A stretch of DNA of 64,000 nt from positions 3,472,001-3,536,000 of the forward strand of contig NW_024881276.1 of assembly GCF_018691265.1 (NCBI RefSeq). The letters are read 5' to 3'. The notes below the pieces were generated by a model. That model was not told the DNA's origin and did no database searches. It was given only the letters and a program-made list of their open reading frames with translations. Positions 21,958-36,400 of the stretch are shown here, in pieces (the first letter of the stretch is position 1; each line of letters opens with the position of its first letter). A program made the translations under genes and the position numbers. This DNA comes from Tyto alba. Its lineage: Eukaryota > Chordata > Aves > Strigiformes > Tytonidae.

Positions 21958-24900
21958 GTTTAGAGACTGTGGTAGGACACTGCCCAGTTAATTATTTACA
22001 GGAGAAAAAAGAAAAAATCAACACATTGGAAAATGTTACATTTTCCGTGTTGGGCCTGGATTACTTGTGTTTGCAATCTCAGTTCGTTACTTTGAATCTC
22101 GTGTCAATAATATATATATACAAAAGGAAATGTTTTATCCCAGTGCCTCCCTTCTTAGTATTTGGTCCTAAAAGTTATGCTTTGTGTAGTAAGAAATGGC
22201 AAATTCTTTTTCCAGATCTCAGGAGAAAATCAGATCATTTTTGTGTCATTTAAAAATTTGAAAATACTTTCTTTCACCATGATGAAAAAATGCAGATGCG
22301 TGCAGAACAGATAATTCTTAGAAGAAGGTATTACACTGATTAATTCAATGATTTTATTTCTGGTCAGCATAATTATTTTCTGGGGGCTGAGTAACCGGAA
22401 TTTGGGGTAGCTGTTGACCAAAGGTCTGTATTAACATCTGTGTTTTCTAATCGTCACTGTTCTGTGACATATGACAGAGAATATAGTAGAATTATTTTAT
22501 CATACCTGCAAGCTCGTTCCTGTTAAGCAAGGTCTCTTTTAAAGATTAGGGATATGTCAGTATAATCACTGTTCAAAGCATATAGTCAGTCCTATCTGCT
22601 GGGATAAGAGAGATTTGGATAGACTTTTGTATCATCCATGATGTTTGATCATACTTTAGGAAAGCAATTTCTGAAAGCCATAAAATTATGGGTTTATTAT
22701 CCATGCAAAGAGCCAACGAAAGGTAAGTGATTTGTTTAAACAATCAAACACTACAGTAATTAATACTATTATATAACATGCAAGAAGTTTTCAAGTTCTA
22801 GAAATACATGTAAGACATGGGAAATTGGTCTTTTGGGGCTGATTCCATAATAGAGCCATCCAGATAATTGAGTTTGTGCAGCAAATGAAATACAATATAA
22901 AGGGATTGGATTGTAACATACGCAGTCTTCACTGGTGTAGACTGGTGTCTACTTGAACAACTATTGATAGCCCAGCATGTTATATAGGAAATCTCATAAA
23001 TAAGATTTAAAGATGAAGAGTCCAGATGAGACATCATCACATTTTCCCTTAGGAGAATGAAGGCAGGATGAAATGAAAAGTAGGGTGTGATGATGGTCAC
23101 ATTTTCATACTTAGACTGAAAAAGGTCTTAACTAAAACCACTTTCCCACTGGAGAAATAGAGCAGAAAAATGTTTTGAGATAAAACACACAAGAGCTTCT
23201 AGCATAATCACCAAATTAAAAATATCTTAATCTAAAATTTGTTAAACTCAGGCTAATATTATTAAATTCCCATTGATTTCAACAAAAGCCACATCAGACC
23301 CTAGAATATTTTTTTCAATTATCTTAAAAACAAAAGAAATGGGTAATTCTATGAGCAAGCAGTATACAATTTTTGCAAACATATCTATCTTCAGATTTCT
23401 TTTAAGAATGGAAAGAGCATTCAGTTTTAGATGAAACAAGCATAGAAACATCTATATTCATAGAAACATCTATATTCATATTATTTATGGTTTAATATTG
23501 CTTACATTTGCTCACTCAAACAACCAAGAGAAAAATAGTAGGTAAATAGATAATATAGGGAAGATACAGCACTGTCATAAAAGTGAAACAGTTCCTCAGT
23601 CACTTGAACTAATGCACTTTCTTTCACGTGAAGAATGTTGCCCAAATTATAGAGGGAGTCCAGGCCAACTGAATTTTATATGTTGCATTGGGCTCCACTG
23701 GTCCATAGGACCATTAGGTCCATATTTTATACCCACACAAAATAAGCTTCTCAAATGATAAAATAAAATTTCTACCTCATAGCACACAGGACAGAAATTA
23801 AGAGAGAACTGAAAATTATAGTTTTCTTGCTACACTAGATATGGTTTACATTTATTCCTATCTAAATTTCGGCTTGTCCTGTCCCACTGAATTATTTGTC
23901 AGAACTTGCTTGACCTCAGTGGAAACAGAATCCTTGCAGGAGGTCTGTGACCAGGTTTATATGGGAGAGAACCATAATTTATTCGTTATGGTTTTGATAA
24001 GGATCTCCTTTGTGATTTTTTCTGCGCTCCTACATTTTGATCTCAATGGAGCTGAGCAGCACAGTTACTCAAGTGAAAGGTACAAGGGTAAAATTTAAAG
24101 AATTTTGAAGATGGTTAAGCAGAGCTGACATGGGAGCTGCTGAAATTCTTGATGGGAGCAGGATTGTAGGCCCGCCAGAGATCTAAGGGAGGAAGTTCTT
24201 AGACAGTTTCCTTCCTCATATTTCTGTCCCAAGAGTTTTGCTTGTTATTTGATTCTCAGAGGCAATCTAATCACTGTTGGCATCACTTAGCACTTCTGGG
24301 TTCAGTTCCCCAGTCTGCCACTTGCACTTAGAGCAATTTTCTCTGCTCTCAGTGTATCCTAGTTTATTTATTTTAACTAAACCCATTTTTTTTTATTTAT
24401 TCTGTTCACTGGAATTGAGTGAGATTGATTTATTTTAAATATTTATATGTAAGTAAACATTATATATGTAGGACATTTATATAATTTTAAATAAAATTAC
24501 ACAATCTATTTTTTCTTAATATATTATCTATTTATAAAGTATGTAGACAACTGCAAGCAAAATGACACCCACTTTTGTGTAAGGCTGTGTATGTGTCTAG
24601 ATTATTGCAAATTCCACTGGTAATTTTGAACACACAACAAAGTCACTTCTGATATCCCAGTTAAAGTAGTATCATCTTCACTTCTTTCTTCTGCATTGAT
24701 TTTTCTCTTTTAAATTGCCTATTTTTCTCTAAGTAAAGTCCTTAAGTGAGGAAATCTCTTTGCTAGTCTCCAAATTGAGAGTGATCTTCCTCCTCATCAC
24801 ACTTGGTTAAAGGAATCGTTTGCCTTATACTGGGCTACTCACCTCCATTAGAGTAAAAAGTATTTGTCCCAGATGTGTATAAAAAAAGTATAATGCATAC

Positions 24901-25340
24901 AATATTCCTACATAGGAAACTTAAGGTTTTGAGGACATTATTTTTAAAGTGTCTCTAACCAGATGTGCTTTGTGCTCATTCTTTCATTTTTCTGACCATC
25001 TCTAAACATTTTACTTTACCCATTTTCATAAGGATTCCATTCACAGGCAACTTCAAAAGCTTTGTACCAATCTTCCTGTTGTATAGGATGCAAGGGAATC
25101 CATCATCTCAGGCAGCATCCCTGCCACGAGCCATTTATTGCAACAAAAGGCCCTGTGTTAATGACATGGCTCATCATCAGTCAGTCCTGGTGCAGAAGAT
25201 GTCAGATCCACTGTTGGAGAACACGGATAATTTGGACTTTGCTTTTTGAAATGGAAAGATAGCAGGGTCTACGAACAGTCACCTATAAATTTGTTGATGA
25301 TTTCCTACTTTTTTCACTGTAAATCCCTATTCTGAACCTC
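21958..25340. other. AT-rich intergenic DNA
   Basis: No gene-like frame. An 18-bp tandem duplication at 23441-23476 is listed separately. The AT content is especially high near 24360-24560. Confidence 0.55.
23441..23476. repeat. 18-bp tandem duplication
   Basis: Two perfect copies of CATAGAAACATCTATATT lie head to tail. This is a recent small duplication. Confidence 0.9.
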
Positions 25341-25498
25341 TTTTTTTTGTTTGTTTGTTTGTTTTTTTGGTTTTTTTTTTGTGCTTTTTTTTTTGTTTGT
25401 TTGTTTGTTTTTTGTTTGTTTGTTATTTTGTTTTTTTTTGTTTTGTTTGTTTGTTTTTTTTGTTTGTTTGTTGGTTTGTTTTTTTTTTTTTTTTTTTT
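25341..25498. repeat. (TTTG)n / poly(T) low-complexity array
   Basis: About 158 bases of T runs broken by single G or GG, with TTTG units dominant. The minus-strand frame rich in lysine, asparagine and threonine, and the plus-strand phenylalanine/leucine frames here, are artefacts of this repeat. Confidence 0.95.
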
Positions 25499-26399
25499 AA
25501 TTTTACCTTTGGAATGCATCTTAATTTTAATCAACCTGGACATTTTAGTTTACTTTCACGTTTTAGTTTACTCTCCCATTTTAAATTTAAAGGAATTTTA
25601 TAATTTTAAATTTCCGTTCTAGTGTGAAATATTCATTTTCCTGTAATTGAGAGGACTGAGTAATCAGTACTATAGAAATGGTAAATATTATTATAGAAGT
25701 CTCCAGAAAATTATAAGTCTGCCTGCTACTGACATAGATCTTTTAAAGTTTTGGTCTCGCTTTTGACAAGCATAGCATTAATGTTGGCAAGAATGCAGCT
25801 GCATCTTTTGACAGGAGAACGTCACTTTTAACCAGTAGTTGGGCTGAAAATAATTGTACAGGCCTTTCAAAGGCTTTTGCTCAATTTTTTTCTTCCCAAG
25901 GTCTTGTAAAAAGTTTGATTACTGGTATGTGGGTTTATCATTATATCCTTTATTACTGCACTACTTCTGATTTTTTTTTTTTTTTCCCTTAAATATGCTA
26001 CTAAGCAAAATTGAAACTTATCTGCCACTGAGGATTTCCAGCACAATATATAGAGGTTTGCATTGAACTGTGGAGGGATAATATTTCTGGAGATAAAGAA
26101 CTGATGTACAATACGACCCCAGATTGACGGTAACCACTGCTGACCTGGGTAAATAAGCCACCAGCTTGCAAGCACGTGCATGAGTCATTTAACTGCGAGT
26201 AGTGTTTACTTGCACTTGCTTTAAACACATGCCTAAAATTAAGCATGATGATAAGTGCTGAAGAATCAGAGCTTCCACAGATAAAAGGAAAAGTGAGACA
26301 TTTAAGTTATTTGCATTCAGCTAAAGCGTTCAATATGGAGTCTCATGAAAATTGGACTAAAAAATTAATTCAGTTTGTTTTGAATATACATGCTCTTCT
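25499..26399. other. AT-rich intergenic DNA
   Basis: No feature recognised beyond a T run at 25971-25985. Confidence 0.5.
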
Positions 26400-26760
26400 G
26401 TGATTTGAAGAGTGTTCAAAGGAGCTTGGTAAACAGTTAAGTAGCAAGTATCAAACTAGGTTAAGGTGTCTAGTGAGGTACCACAGGGATCTCTAATAGG
26501 TTTTATTTATTTAAGTGTCATTAAGAACTAGAAGAGGGATTCTGTTAGTGAGGCATATAAAATGAATGTTAATGACCACAGTTTAATTAAATTCACAGTT
26601 AATGCTAAATTGGAAAGAAGTTGCAAACAATAGAGAAATAATAAAGAGGGAGATAAGCATCTGGACAGGACAAAATAAACCGAGGATCCGTTTGAGAAAA
26701 CTGATACAAGTGGGGGAAAATATTGTAATGAAAAAAGCAGATGTTCCATAGGAGGAAAAA
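26400..26760 (+). mobile_element. ancient, heavily decayed CR1-type LINE remnant
   Basis: The order of words matches the reverse-transcriptase region of CR1-like LINEs. GTGTCTAGTGAGGTACCACA near 26467 is the stretch coding the VPQG box. It is followed by TATTTATTTA and a decayed 'ATTAATGATCTGGA' equivalent near 26520. Next come AAATTCACAGTTAATGCTAA (the decayed FADD box) and GTTGCAAACAATAGAGAAAT. Many substitutions and indels mean no frame survives. It is clearly older than the CR1 copies at 40.3, 49.4 and 62 kb and closer in style to the older tetrapod CR1 types. The borders are approximate. Confidence 0.55.
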
Positions 26761-29700
26761 AACAAATAATGTAGACAGACTTACAAATGACAGTGAATAG
26801 TAAAAAGCTCCACACAACTTTTTTCTTCTTGGTGTCTCTGTATTCAGAAAGTATTGTCACAGGGCTGTTTTCCATACTACCTTTACACACTGCCCTATGA
26901 TATTTTTCGTCTTCTACTGAAGACTTTTTTTATTGAAAAGATATTGATCGATTCATTGAATAGATTACAAGATGAAAAAGCACTGTCTCAGAATGCTGGA
27001 AGAAACAAGAATTAGGTGTACAAGTAGTTACCTGAGACCACAAATACATGAAGACGAAATGGGATTTATTTTGGACAGTAAAGACAATCTTATCTATTGG
27101 AAAAAGAACGGTAATAAAAAAAAAAAAATCTGATGTGAGTTCCTTTATGCAGTGGAAATATGTGTGTTGGGGCAGGGTGGGGGATTATGAGGCACTGCTT
27201 GGACTTTTTAAAAATATCATTTTTGAAATTTAGAATGATTTTACCTGACTGAGAGACATTATCCTATAGAAAAAAAAAAAAAAAAAAGCCAAAAACTTAT
27301 TGCCAGCAGCAATTTTCTTGACTGAGGACAAACCCTTGTAAGTAAGCCATACCTTTTTTGACTCTGACTCCTAACTTTCTATGACACAAATCATTCCTAC
27401 ACATAAAATGCCAGTGAGGAGTCTGTAGCATCTGGTTTATGTGGTTCTATACTCTGCTAAGAGACAAGATTTTCTACATTTCATTACTTTTTCATTGTTA
27501 GTCAACACTGTGTTTTACAGCACTTGTAGCTGCATGCCTGGCTTGGAATGCACAGCGGTGCACCTTGCAACCTTTGAAAGCTCTGGCAGAGGTGTGCTTG
27601 GTGTCGTTATGTAGCTTTGGGGAACAGGACAGTGCAGATTTCAACATGAAAGTTAAAAGGGGAACCCATTTGTTATTTTCTGCATCTTACTGATGTCCAT
27701 TCCTTCCATAGGCCCCTCTGATTTATCATCCTAAAGCTACAGAATGGCTGTAGTTGATGTTCTGTCAAAGCTGCAAGAGGAATAACTAACAGCTGTGCAT
27801 GGATTGTATTGAAAAAACCCCACATCCTACGATTTTACTTGTTCCTTTCTAGTTGCAGTTGGAAAGGGTACTAACAGATGCGGTTTAGTCTGTGCAATTT
27901 ACGAGTTTTTCACCTCAAACATAATGTATCCAAAAGAGTATTTAGACTTGATGGTTAATACAAGATGTTAAACCACAACCTGTGCGCTGAAATGCACCAA
28001 GTGTTAGCTAATTAGCTGTGTATTTACTACCTAACATACTCTCATTTTCTTTCTCCATTTGCTTCTCAAACTTGTGACTCCTGACACGGCTCCCTCTCTC
28101 CTTTGTTCAGAAGTAAAGGTGCACAACACTCAAGACTAGGTTCCAAAATGAGGTATTAGTCACTTAGAGTGAACTGAAAAGTGATTGAAAATGCTAACTG
28201 AACCACCCCCAGCTGTGAAGACATCACAACTTTTTCTCACTGAAGGCTCCCAGGAAATCGAAGGCCTCTGCATGCGAAGAAGCACAGTTTAACTGGGTGC
28301 TATCTCACAGCAAAGTCAGAGGAGGATTCAGAGGGCAGTCTTCCTCTGCCGAAGGCCCCTGAAGCTGCCCAGCAAGCCTGTGTCCTAAGGGCACGTCAAA
28401 AGCACTTGTACAGGAGAAAAAACTCATCACAGATCACAGAGTGGCCATAGCAGGAGACGGTTTAAGCACACTCATTGTACAACAGGGTGATAGCTCGGAG
28501 CATTTGACCGGGACATGGGAGGCCCACGTTTGATGTTTGCCTGTCTGACAGGATTCAAAAGTCCACATCTCCATTTCTCCTAGGAGTGAGTGCCCTGTCC
28601 ATGCATTTTATCCAATGACAGCTTCAGATAAAGCACATAAATACTCCTGTATATCAAACAATCATTGAACAGAATACAGGGAAACAGCTTTTGATGTGCC
28701 GACTGGAGTCCAGGATTTCCTATTGCTTCTCTCTCTCCCCTCCCATTTCCATTCACCCAACTCCACCTTACCTACCAGTTAGCCCTACTACACTGAGTGT
28801 TTGGATTCACACTGTAAGACAACCCGGTTCTGTGTGCATTGAATTAAGTGTTTTTTTTGTCCATTTTTTCTGCAAGATACCATTCTGGGAGCTGAATAAG
28901 CTTGTGAAACTTGGTGATTGAGTTCTCAGGTCCCTGGTTTGAACGTACGTATTCCTACAGGGAAGCAAACAGCATCCTTCTGATTAAAAGTGGTAAATCT
29001 ATGTTGTTCTCAGGCTGATACGAAATGCAAATATGTAGCTTCACCTAGATAAAACTGCAAAACTACAACAAATCTGTTTAAATTGTGAAAGCACTAAACT
29101 CAGGTACTGTCTTGGATACATCAGTATTAAAAGGATAATCACCAGTTATAGTCACACACCTTAGTGAGTCATTAAAATTTAAATGAATAGCAAACAATTT
29201 GAATTAGCAAGAGCATGCCTACAGCTACTGCTTTAGGTTTCAGATTTTTTAACTTCTTTCTCTTCTGGTGTCTATGATAAGTGACAAAAAAATACATTCC
29301 TGTTTCTTCCTCATTATCATTCTTCTTCCCTTTCCCTGGCTCAAGGACCTCCCCCAAGGTACAGTCTGTAGCTTACAGGTATTTGTTCCTTCTTTTATGA
29401 ACATTGGCCTTGAGCTTAGCAGGAGAGAGAGATTTTCCTTCAGTATGGTACAATTAAGTAATCAGAGGCAAGAGCAGCCTGTCCTTAATAGGCTGATTAA
29501 GGTCTGTTAAAGTCGGAATCATATTTTCACTACACATATCAAGGCCTTATCTACTGCAGAAGTTTGGACTGCTGTAATGAAATCAGGAGAAAGTTTAACT
29601 ATTTCAGAAGGAAACCACACACCCACTGCAATGTCTGTACTGATATGAATGGAGACCAGGACTATATAAAATCTACTACATTCATGACAGGAAAAATTCA

Positions 29701-30330
29701 GCGAACTTTGATAAATATGCAAGAAGGATAAATTCAACAAAAAAATAATTTCCAAATGATTAAAAATAATTGCCGAAGGTCACTTTTTCATTTAAAAGAT
29801 TGACATTCTAAATAATTCTTGTTACTCGTAGAAAAATGTTGGTTGGTATTCCCCATAGTTTTCATTCTGGTTTAACTTCCTGAAAGGCTTCTTATGAAAA
29901 GTAGGCCTGAGATGCCTGCCATTTTTTGTTTTATGCAACTTTATAAAGAAGGAGTTATTTATATATTTCTTGTTTCTATTGCTGTTTCAGTGAAAACACT
30001 TTAAAAATTTGTTCTTTGAACTTTCAAGCGCTATATTCACCTAACCCTCTGCCACCAACTTATATCGGGCATGGCAAATCGAGCAAACAAGTTCTGTGTC
30101 ATTTAAAAGTAAGCCCACTTGCAGTAGAAATGGGGCCAATTCCAACTGCTCACCGGACTTAATGAGATTTTCACTGATAGTGAGCCCGTCTTCTCTTTCA
30201 ACCGAAGGACTGAAGAACTTTGGGCTGCAGGTGGTTTTACATTCGGCTATGAACAGATAGTCCTGTTGAGACCTTGTATTCAAACAGTGTGTTGGGACCC
30301 TCAGACAAGAGAAAATCTGCAGGTGCAGGG
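26761..30330. other. intergenic DNA, no gene recognised
   Basis: Single-copy DNA with A runs at 27116-27128 and 27270-27287. The short open frames carry no recognisable protein. Confidence 0.55.
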
Positions 30331-30410
30331 CACAGGCTCCAGCACAGGCTCCAGCACAGGCAATATGAAATGTCAGTGCCAGGAGGAGCAGGACCCAGGA
30401 GGAGCAGGGT
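30331..30410. repeat. two short tandem repeats (12 bp and 16 bp)
   Basis: CACAGGCTCCAG is repeated about 2.6 times at 30331-30361. CCAGGAGGAGCAGGAC is repeated twice, with two changes, at 30379-30410. Confidence 0.8.
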
Positions 30411-33400
30411 GTAATGTTGCATTGTAGGGGTAAACAGACACTGCATCCAAGGACGTGGTGCAGGTGTACCTGAGACAGCTTTAACTTACTGCTGCCCTAT
30501 CGAACAATGCTATCCCTGTGTTCACGTGGGTTTCATCAGCTGAGGGCTTAAAAACTCTCTGGAGAGCCTTGTAGCATCTGTGCCAAGCTCTTTACCATCA
30601 CATCACCCAGTTAAAGTTAGCTTAGATATCAAAGTCGCTGCTCTGGATCATGGTATTCTTGTATTTGGATTTCAGATTTAGAGAAGGGACCTTCTGCAGG
30701 CAGTGAGCTGCCAGTTGCTTTGTTCCTAAGAGGTTGCTAGCTGTGGGGCTGCAGAGTAATTCCTGTACTCTGATTTTCTTTAATAAGAACACAGTCATAC
30801 CTCCTTCTGGAAAAACGTGTGCTATAATGAACCATTTTACCAGGTTTCTCTTGTGGGATTTCCCATAAATTCTTCTTACAGGAGCAAAAAAAAGTTAAAG
30901 GCATTTAACAGAAGTGAGGAGCTGGAGGAGGTTGCCTGTTATGCCTAGAAGGCATTGCTGGAGACAGCTAGTGAGGTGGATTCCCTTTAATTTCCCATTA
31001 TCTTTTGTTCTATCTGATTGCATAGACAAACAGCATTACCAGTAGCTCCTCGGTCCCTAGTTGTCCCACAGTCCTCTCTCAGGAGGGTTTCCCAAAGTAG
31101 AGTGGATGTCACAACAGATTCATCACAGCTTCCTTAGTTTCTGGGCTAAGAGGTCTGGCCCATGCTTCCCATCTTCTCATCCTTCCTCTTACCCATCCAG
31201 TGCACTGAGACTCACATTTGGAAAGTCCTCCACACAGCACTGCTGCATGGCCCTCCCATAGACCTACTGAACTTTGAATGAAATGTGTCTTTAAAAATAA
31301 CCATTTAGTACAAACTTCATGAGAAACAACAACTACACAATCAGAAGTAGGGATAAAACCTGAGTCACTCCTTTAGATTTTACGTGAAGCTCCTTATTTA
31401 AAAAGGTTTTTTTTAAAAAAAAAAAAAAAAAAAACAAAAAAAAAAACAAAAAAAAACACAAACGGAGTGCAATGGAACATTTCACACCTCACTTTAAACC
31501 ATTGTTTTTCAAAGGAAATGTAACTTGAAATAACCATGTATATCTTACTAAGTGGAAGCAAGTGTTACGCAAACAAAGAGTCATGTGTGAAAGTAATTCT
31601 TATCTTGCTGCCTGGACTAGTTGGGGAATAAAATAAAATAAATCCAAGTCAGGTCCAAATAGAAAATGGAACTCAAACCTCTGGAGCACATGGAAAAGAG
31701 ACTGAATTGCTGTAAATCAGAGGAAGTCAATTGACTGCATTAGGAAACATGCTCTCTTTGTGCACACCTGTAGGTCAGGACTAGCAAATGGACTATTAAA
31801 AGCAATATCCCTACTTAATTTTTAAGGACTGTTTACAGATCAAAGTGCACTCATTATGAACATGGATGTCATGTTTAAATAGTCCCTGCTTTACTGCTAT
31901 ATAAAATACTCTTAAAATATTTCCTTTTTACAGTGAAGTAAAACATTTTTGGCACCACCAATCCTCCCCTGCTCTAAATACTGCTCCTACTAGAAAATGG
32001 TAGAAATATAAAAGAGCATATTTAAAAGTTTTTCACTGTAGCTCACATCATTTCAAGTGGGCATCAGAAAAAGTCCAAGCTACATCATCCGTAGGACTCA
32101 GGAAAAGTTCTGGTTGGTTAGGACAGTTTCTGAACCTGCTACAATAAGAGGGTAATACTGTACCCTGTAGTCAGTCCCGTGGATTTAACAAGGGTTTATA
32201 TGAGGAGAGCTGCTGAATGCTATGAGTAAGAAAACAAACACCAGTTCTCAGTAGCTCACAGGTGCATCTTCCCTGTGCTTGAGGTCAGTGTCCCCATTTT
32301 ATTGAATCCAGAGTATGTGCCTGCTGTCTCCTCCCGCTCTCAACCCCTCTACGGTTTCCTCAGCCATCCTTCTTCCTAAATGCCTACCCCCTCCCACCAC
32401 AGCAGGCTGTACAACTTTCTTTTCATTTAAATGCAAAGATGCTGTCACATACAAAGGAGCTCTTGAGCCATAAATCAATAAAGACTGAGAATGTGTTTCA
32501 CAAAAGTATTGTTATTAATTTGTTATTAATCTTGTACTTTTTGTGCTCTTTGAGAAGATACTAGATGGAATGGACTTTTAATCCTATGTACAATGATATT
32601 CTTAGTTTCCTGTGGTTTTCATCATCCATCCAGCCTTCTCTGCGCTGGTGTACAGCCTGCCTTCCTGAGCCCCAACTGAGTTTTGTGTCATGCTGTGTCA
32701 CCAGAGGTTCACTTCTAAACAACCTATTCTGTGATACAAACAACAGTAACCGAAAAGCAATAGCAAAATTCTCCCTGTCCTGTTGTTCCAGAAAATGTCC
32801 TTCAATAAAAATGGGCTTTGCCGTGTGTTTCGAAGGTGGGTGCGTTCAGGTCAGGGTGAACTAAGGCAGGAAATGGATTCCTCAGTAGGGCCCTTCGGTG
32901 GAATCACTCTGCCTTCTGTCCGTTGGTGGTATCGCATGGGCTTGCAGCTCAAGCGTCATAGGTTGGAAGAGGTAATCAAGACTTCCTAGTGCTTTCCCAA
33001 TTTCCAAGTAAAAAACGTGTGAACTTTTGATGGGCCATCAATGCTTTAAAAAAGGATTGCCTTAAGTCATCCTATTCAGAGAAGACATTCCTAATATTTT
33101 AAGACTGAAAACTTATATTCTTTAGTGTCTGGGTTTAGCAGTGCTATCTTTAGTCTACAGTGCTTCAGATTAGTAGTGTAGATGTTATTCCATGCATTTT
33201 GGAATTTCTGTACTACTTCTTACCTTCTAAATACACCAGAGGCAACGATCTTCACTGATCTCTGTACACCAGAAAGTTTGATCGTCTTTACAGTTATTCT
33301 CTAACACAAGTCTAAATCAGGAGAAATGTGACTGGTGTCAATGCAACCATGCATGTGTAAAGACAACATGACATAAACAGACAGGAGACTGACCTACAAG

Positions 33401-35888
33401 TTGTTTCCACCGGTGTAAAGTATATTACCTTTTTGTCATCCCTACTTTGAACTTTGTCTTGTACTTTGTGTCTAGTGTTTGCATTAGTTACTTTATGATG
33501 CTGAGTGTAATAATACATCTCTTGCCACTTGTAAAAAGCACAGTGGAAATTTTTTTCTTGTACAACCTGAAATTACAAAAGCAGCCAAGCAGAGTTTAGG
33601 CAAACTTAGCGAATATTTAAGTACGACTAAGTCTATAAATAATAGTAGCAATAAGCTCATGTTACCAGTTCAGAAATAAGGGGTTTGTAAATGGAAATGC
33701 TTTCATGTCATAATTATAATGCAAAAGAAAACATCATCCTGGAAAAAAGACAGTAGGAATGAAGTGGTTCTTATTCTTACCTCAGGTTTAATCCCCAGAG
33801 GTGCCAAGTATCTTTAGTTCACATCAGTTTCAGTTTGAGTAGATAGAGGTACACTCAGTGTTCCGCAGAGTCTGTCCCTCACACCTGCTTGGGGTTTCTT
33901 TCATCCTCTAAAGCATGGATGGCCAACTTTCATATCCTAAAAGCTATTTTTATTCCCAGCCAGGTGCTATGGGGCCAAACAGATATAGACATATTGCTGC
34001 AGTGCTGCTCCAGTCGACCAGACCAAACCCAGATCTGCACCTTCTCCCTCCTACAAAATGATATAGGAACAGGCCAATTGCTGGCTGGCCAGTGTTCCCC
34101 AAGCCAGAAAAATGTCCTTACAGTCTGAGTCCTGGCCCTCGGCCATCCGTTGACTAGTTTGGCATAAGACTAGTCCAAACCTCTTCCCTTTATTCTTCCT
34201 ACCTTAAGGATCTGAGTGATTAGATTCCAACCTCCTTTCCAAAACCACCTTTTTTACAATACTGGCACTGTTTCCACTAGTGACAACCCCTTCCTAAAAA
34301 TTTAGCTTCTTCCTGTAAGTTATTCTGAAAGATGTTGTAATACTAATCTGGTGTAGCCCTCCCAAACAGCATTACCCTTTGAAACCTTTGCTAAGAATTG
34401 CCTGTCTCATTATTTTCCTATTATTTCATGCCAGTTGTTGGGCTTTTTGTGTGTTTTTCTTCATTTCAACTGAGGTGATGTTTTAAAAGAATCTGCTACA
34501 AAAAGTCTCTCTGAACTCTCTTTGTCTCCTAGAAAGGAGGCAAGACATTTTTTATAATAATTGCTACAAGGTATATTCTATGCTTAATTATGCTCACAGT
34601 AAATTAAAATAACATTCATAAAAATTAACATTGCAATTAAAGAGAATGAAAATACTTTAAAGCTAAAGGCTAATGTCTGTTTTTACTTATGTGAACGGAG
34701 AGCTGTGTGGCATAACTTCACTGACAGCACTGGTGCTGAGTTCGATGGTATCCACTGAAAATCAGAGGAGATGAGGGGAGGTGGGGGGGTCCTCAACATG
34801 AGAACCTGGTGAAGGAAAAGACAACTACCAACTTGCTGATGTGCTTTGCCCTTGTCCATTATGATTTATTTCTTTAACATTGTCTAGTGAAATATATTTT
34901 TAAAAGTAACAAAGTTCTGAAGATTGACTAACTGAAGACTCAAGGATTTCCTGATGGTGGATGCATCTCTGTAGGAGGCAGACAGCAGACAGAGAAGAAA
35001 ATTATGGAGTACATGGTGTACTGTAATGGGCAACATCTTGATGGGTGGGCAAGATTTTCTCTTTCCTACTCTAGATATCTCATGCTCTTTTGATCAAGTC
35101 ACTGCCAGTTTATTACCTGTCCTTGTGACTGGAGCTGCTGCCTTTCCTATATCAATTAGAAACACCCAAACTGGAAATAAGGTACAACCTTTAACTGTGC
35201 TGGTAACTAATCATCAGGACTACTTCACTACCTCACATGCAGTCCTTAAGTCAAACCTGCTTATTTTCCTAATAGATGTAGTCCAACTTAACCCCCCCAC
35301 ATCACTGGACCTGATGCAGCGAAAGACTGTGGCTTATGTTGTGCCCCAGGTCAGATAACATGTTCATGTCACTCCCATTTGGATTTAAGGACCCATGAAT
35401 CAAAACTGGTGCTTTGGTTTATTTCCAAAGAAACTAAGTAAAACAATCAGAGACAGTCCCCAAACAAGCAAAACTGACTACCTTGCACCAGTGGAAGTAA
35501 ATTAATTTAAAATGTGTTTTGACACCTAAGCTCAGCCTAGAAAAAGAAAGCTTCCCTTTCATTGGTAATCTCCACCTCACCTGCTTAAAAATATTACCAC
35601 AGATGAAGTTTCCCTTTTTAACAATAAACTATTTAGTAAATGTTGGGCTTCAGCTTCTCACCTTTACAGCCAAATCATTAATTATGACCTTTTTAGTGCT
35701 GTTATTAAGCAGTTCCCTCCTTCCCCTTCAAATTCTTTTCCTCTTCTAACAGTGAACCTTCTGTGTCAGTGGCTCATAGACTGGAGTAGCTGTAACATGT
35801 AAGTAGCATCAACAGATCAAGGCGGGGGAAAAAAGTTTACTGGGAGGGGGAAATGCAACAAAGAGCGAAGGAGGCAGTACATGGACAG
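30411..35888. other. intergenic DNA, no gene recognised
   Basis: Single-copy DNA. A T8/A20 run with further A-rich repeats lies at 31407-31460. Open frames up to 110 codons (35026-35358) lack domains and sensible starts. Confidence 0.55.
31407..31460. repeat. T8-A20 and (A)nC low-complexity run
   Basis: T8 (31407-31414) is followed directly by A20, then A-rich DNA broken by single C. A simple repeat. Confidence 0.9.
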
Positions 35889-35889
35889 G

Positions 35890-36400
35890 CAAAGCAATGT
35901 CTCATCTTTCTTCATCCATGTTATTAGCCAGGATTGTTTGGGGGTGGCTCTGCAGGGACAGCCGTCAGGATTCAGAAAAACCGGGAAGCTTAAATTATAT
36001 GAGTCTCTGCCTTCCTAGGGGAGATGAGAAGTCTACAGGCATCCCTCCAGCAGGCAAGCACCCAAAGCAAGCATGGTGGCCCTCCACAGGCACCTGCTCC
36101 CATCAGCGCGTCCCCCAGCGCGGGCTCTGCTGTGGCTTGGGCACTGCCTGGGGACCCCTGCGCGAAGGGAAGGGTCCCCATCTGAGGAGGATCCATCGTG
36201 ATCCCCCTGGAGACTTCCCCAACACAGTTCACAGAAAGAAGGAGCAATTTTTTCCCTTTGGATAAAAGAGGCCCTCCCTTTACGTCTGTCCAGACGTTGC
36301 TCCCGGAGGGGAAGGGAAGGCATGGCAGGGTTCTGCTCTTGGCTTCCAAGATGTTGGGAGCTGCATTGCCCAACACATTGGCTCAACTACAGATGTGTCA
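35890..36400. other. small GC-richer patch
   Basis: GC and CG content rise at 36040-36330, opening overlapping frames on both strands (122 codons plus, 128 and 117 minus). None resembles a known protein. It may be a weak regulatory island. Confidence 0.3.

Noticed and set aside
25283..25622. Lys/Asn/Thr-rich (minus) and Phe-rich membrane-like (plus) frames
   Set aside because: Pure products of the (TTTG)n and poly(T) repeat.
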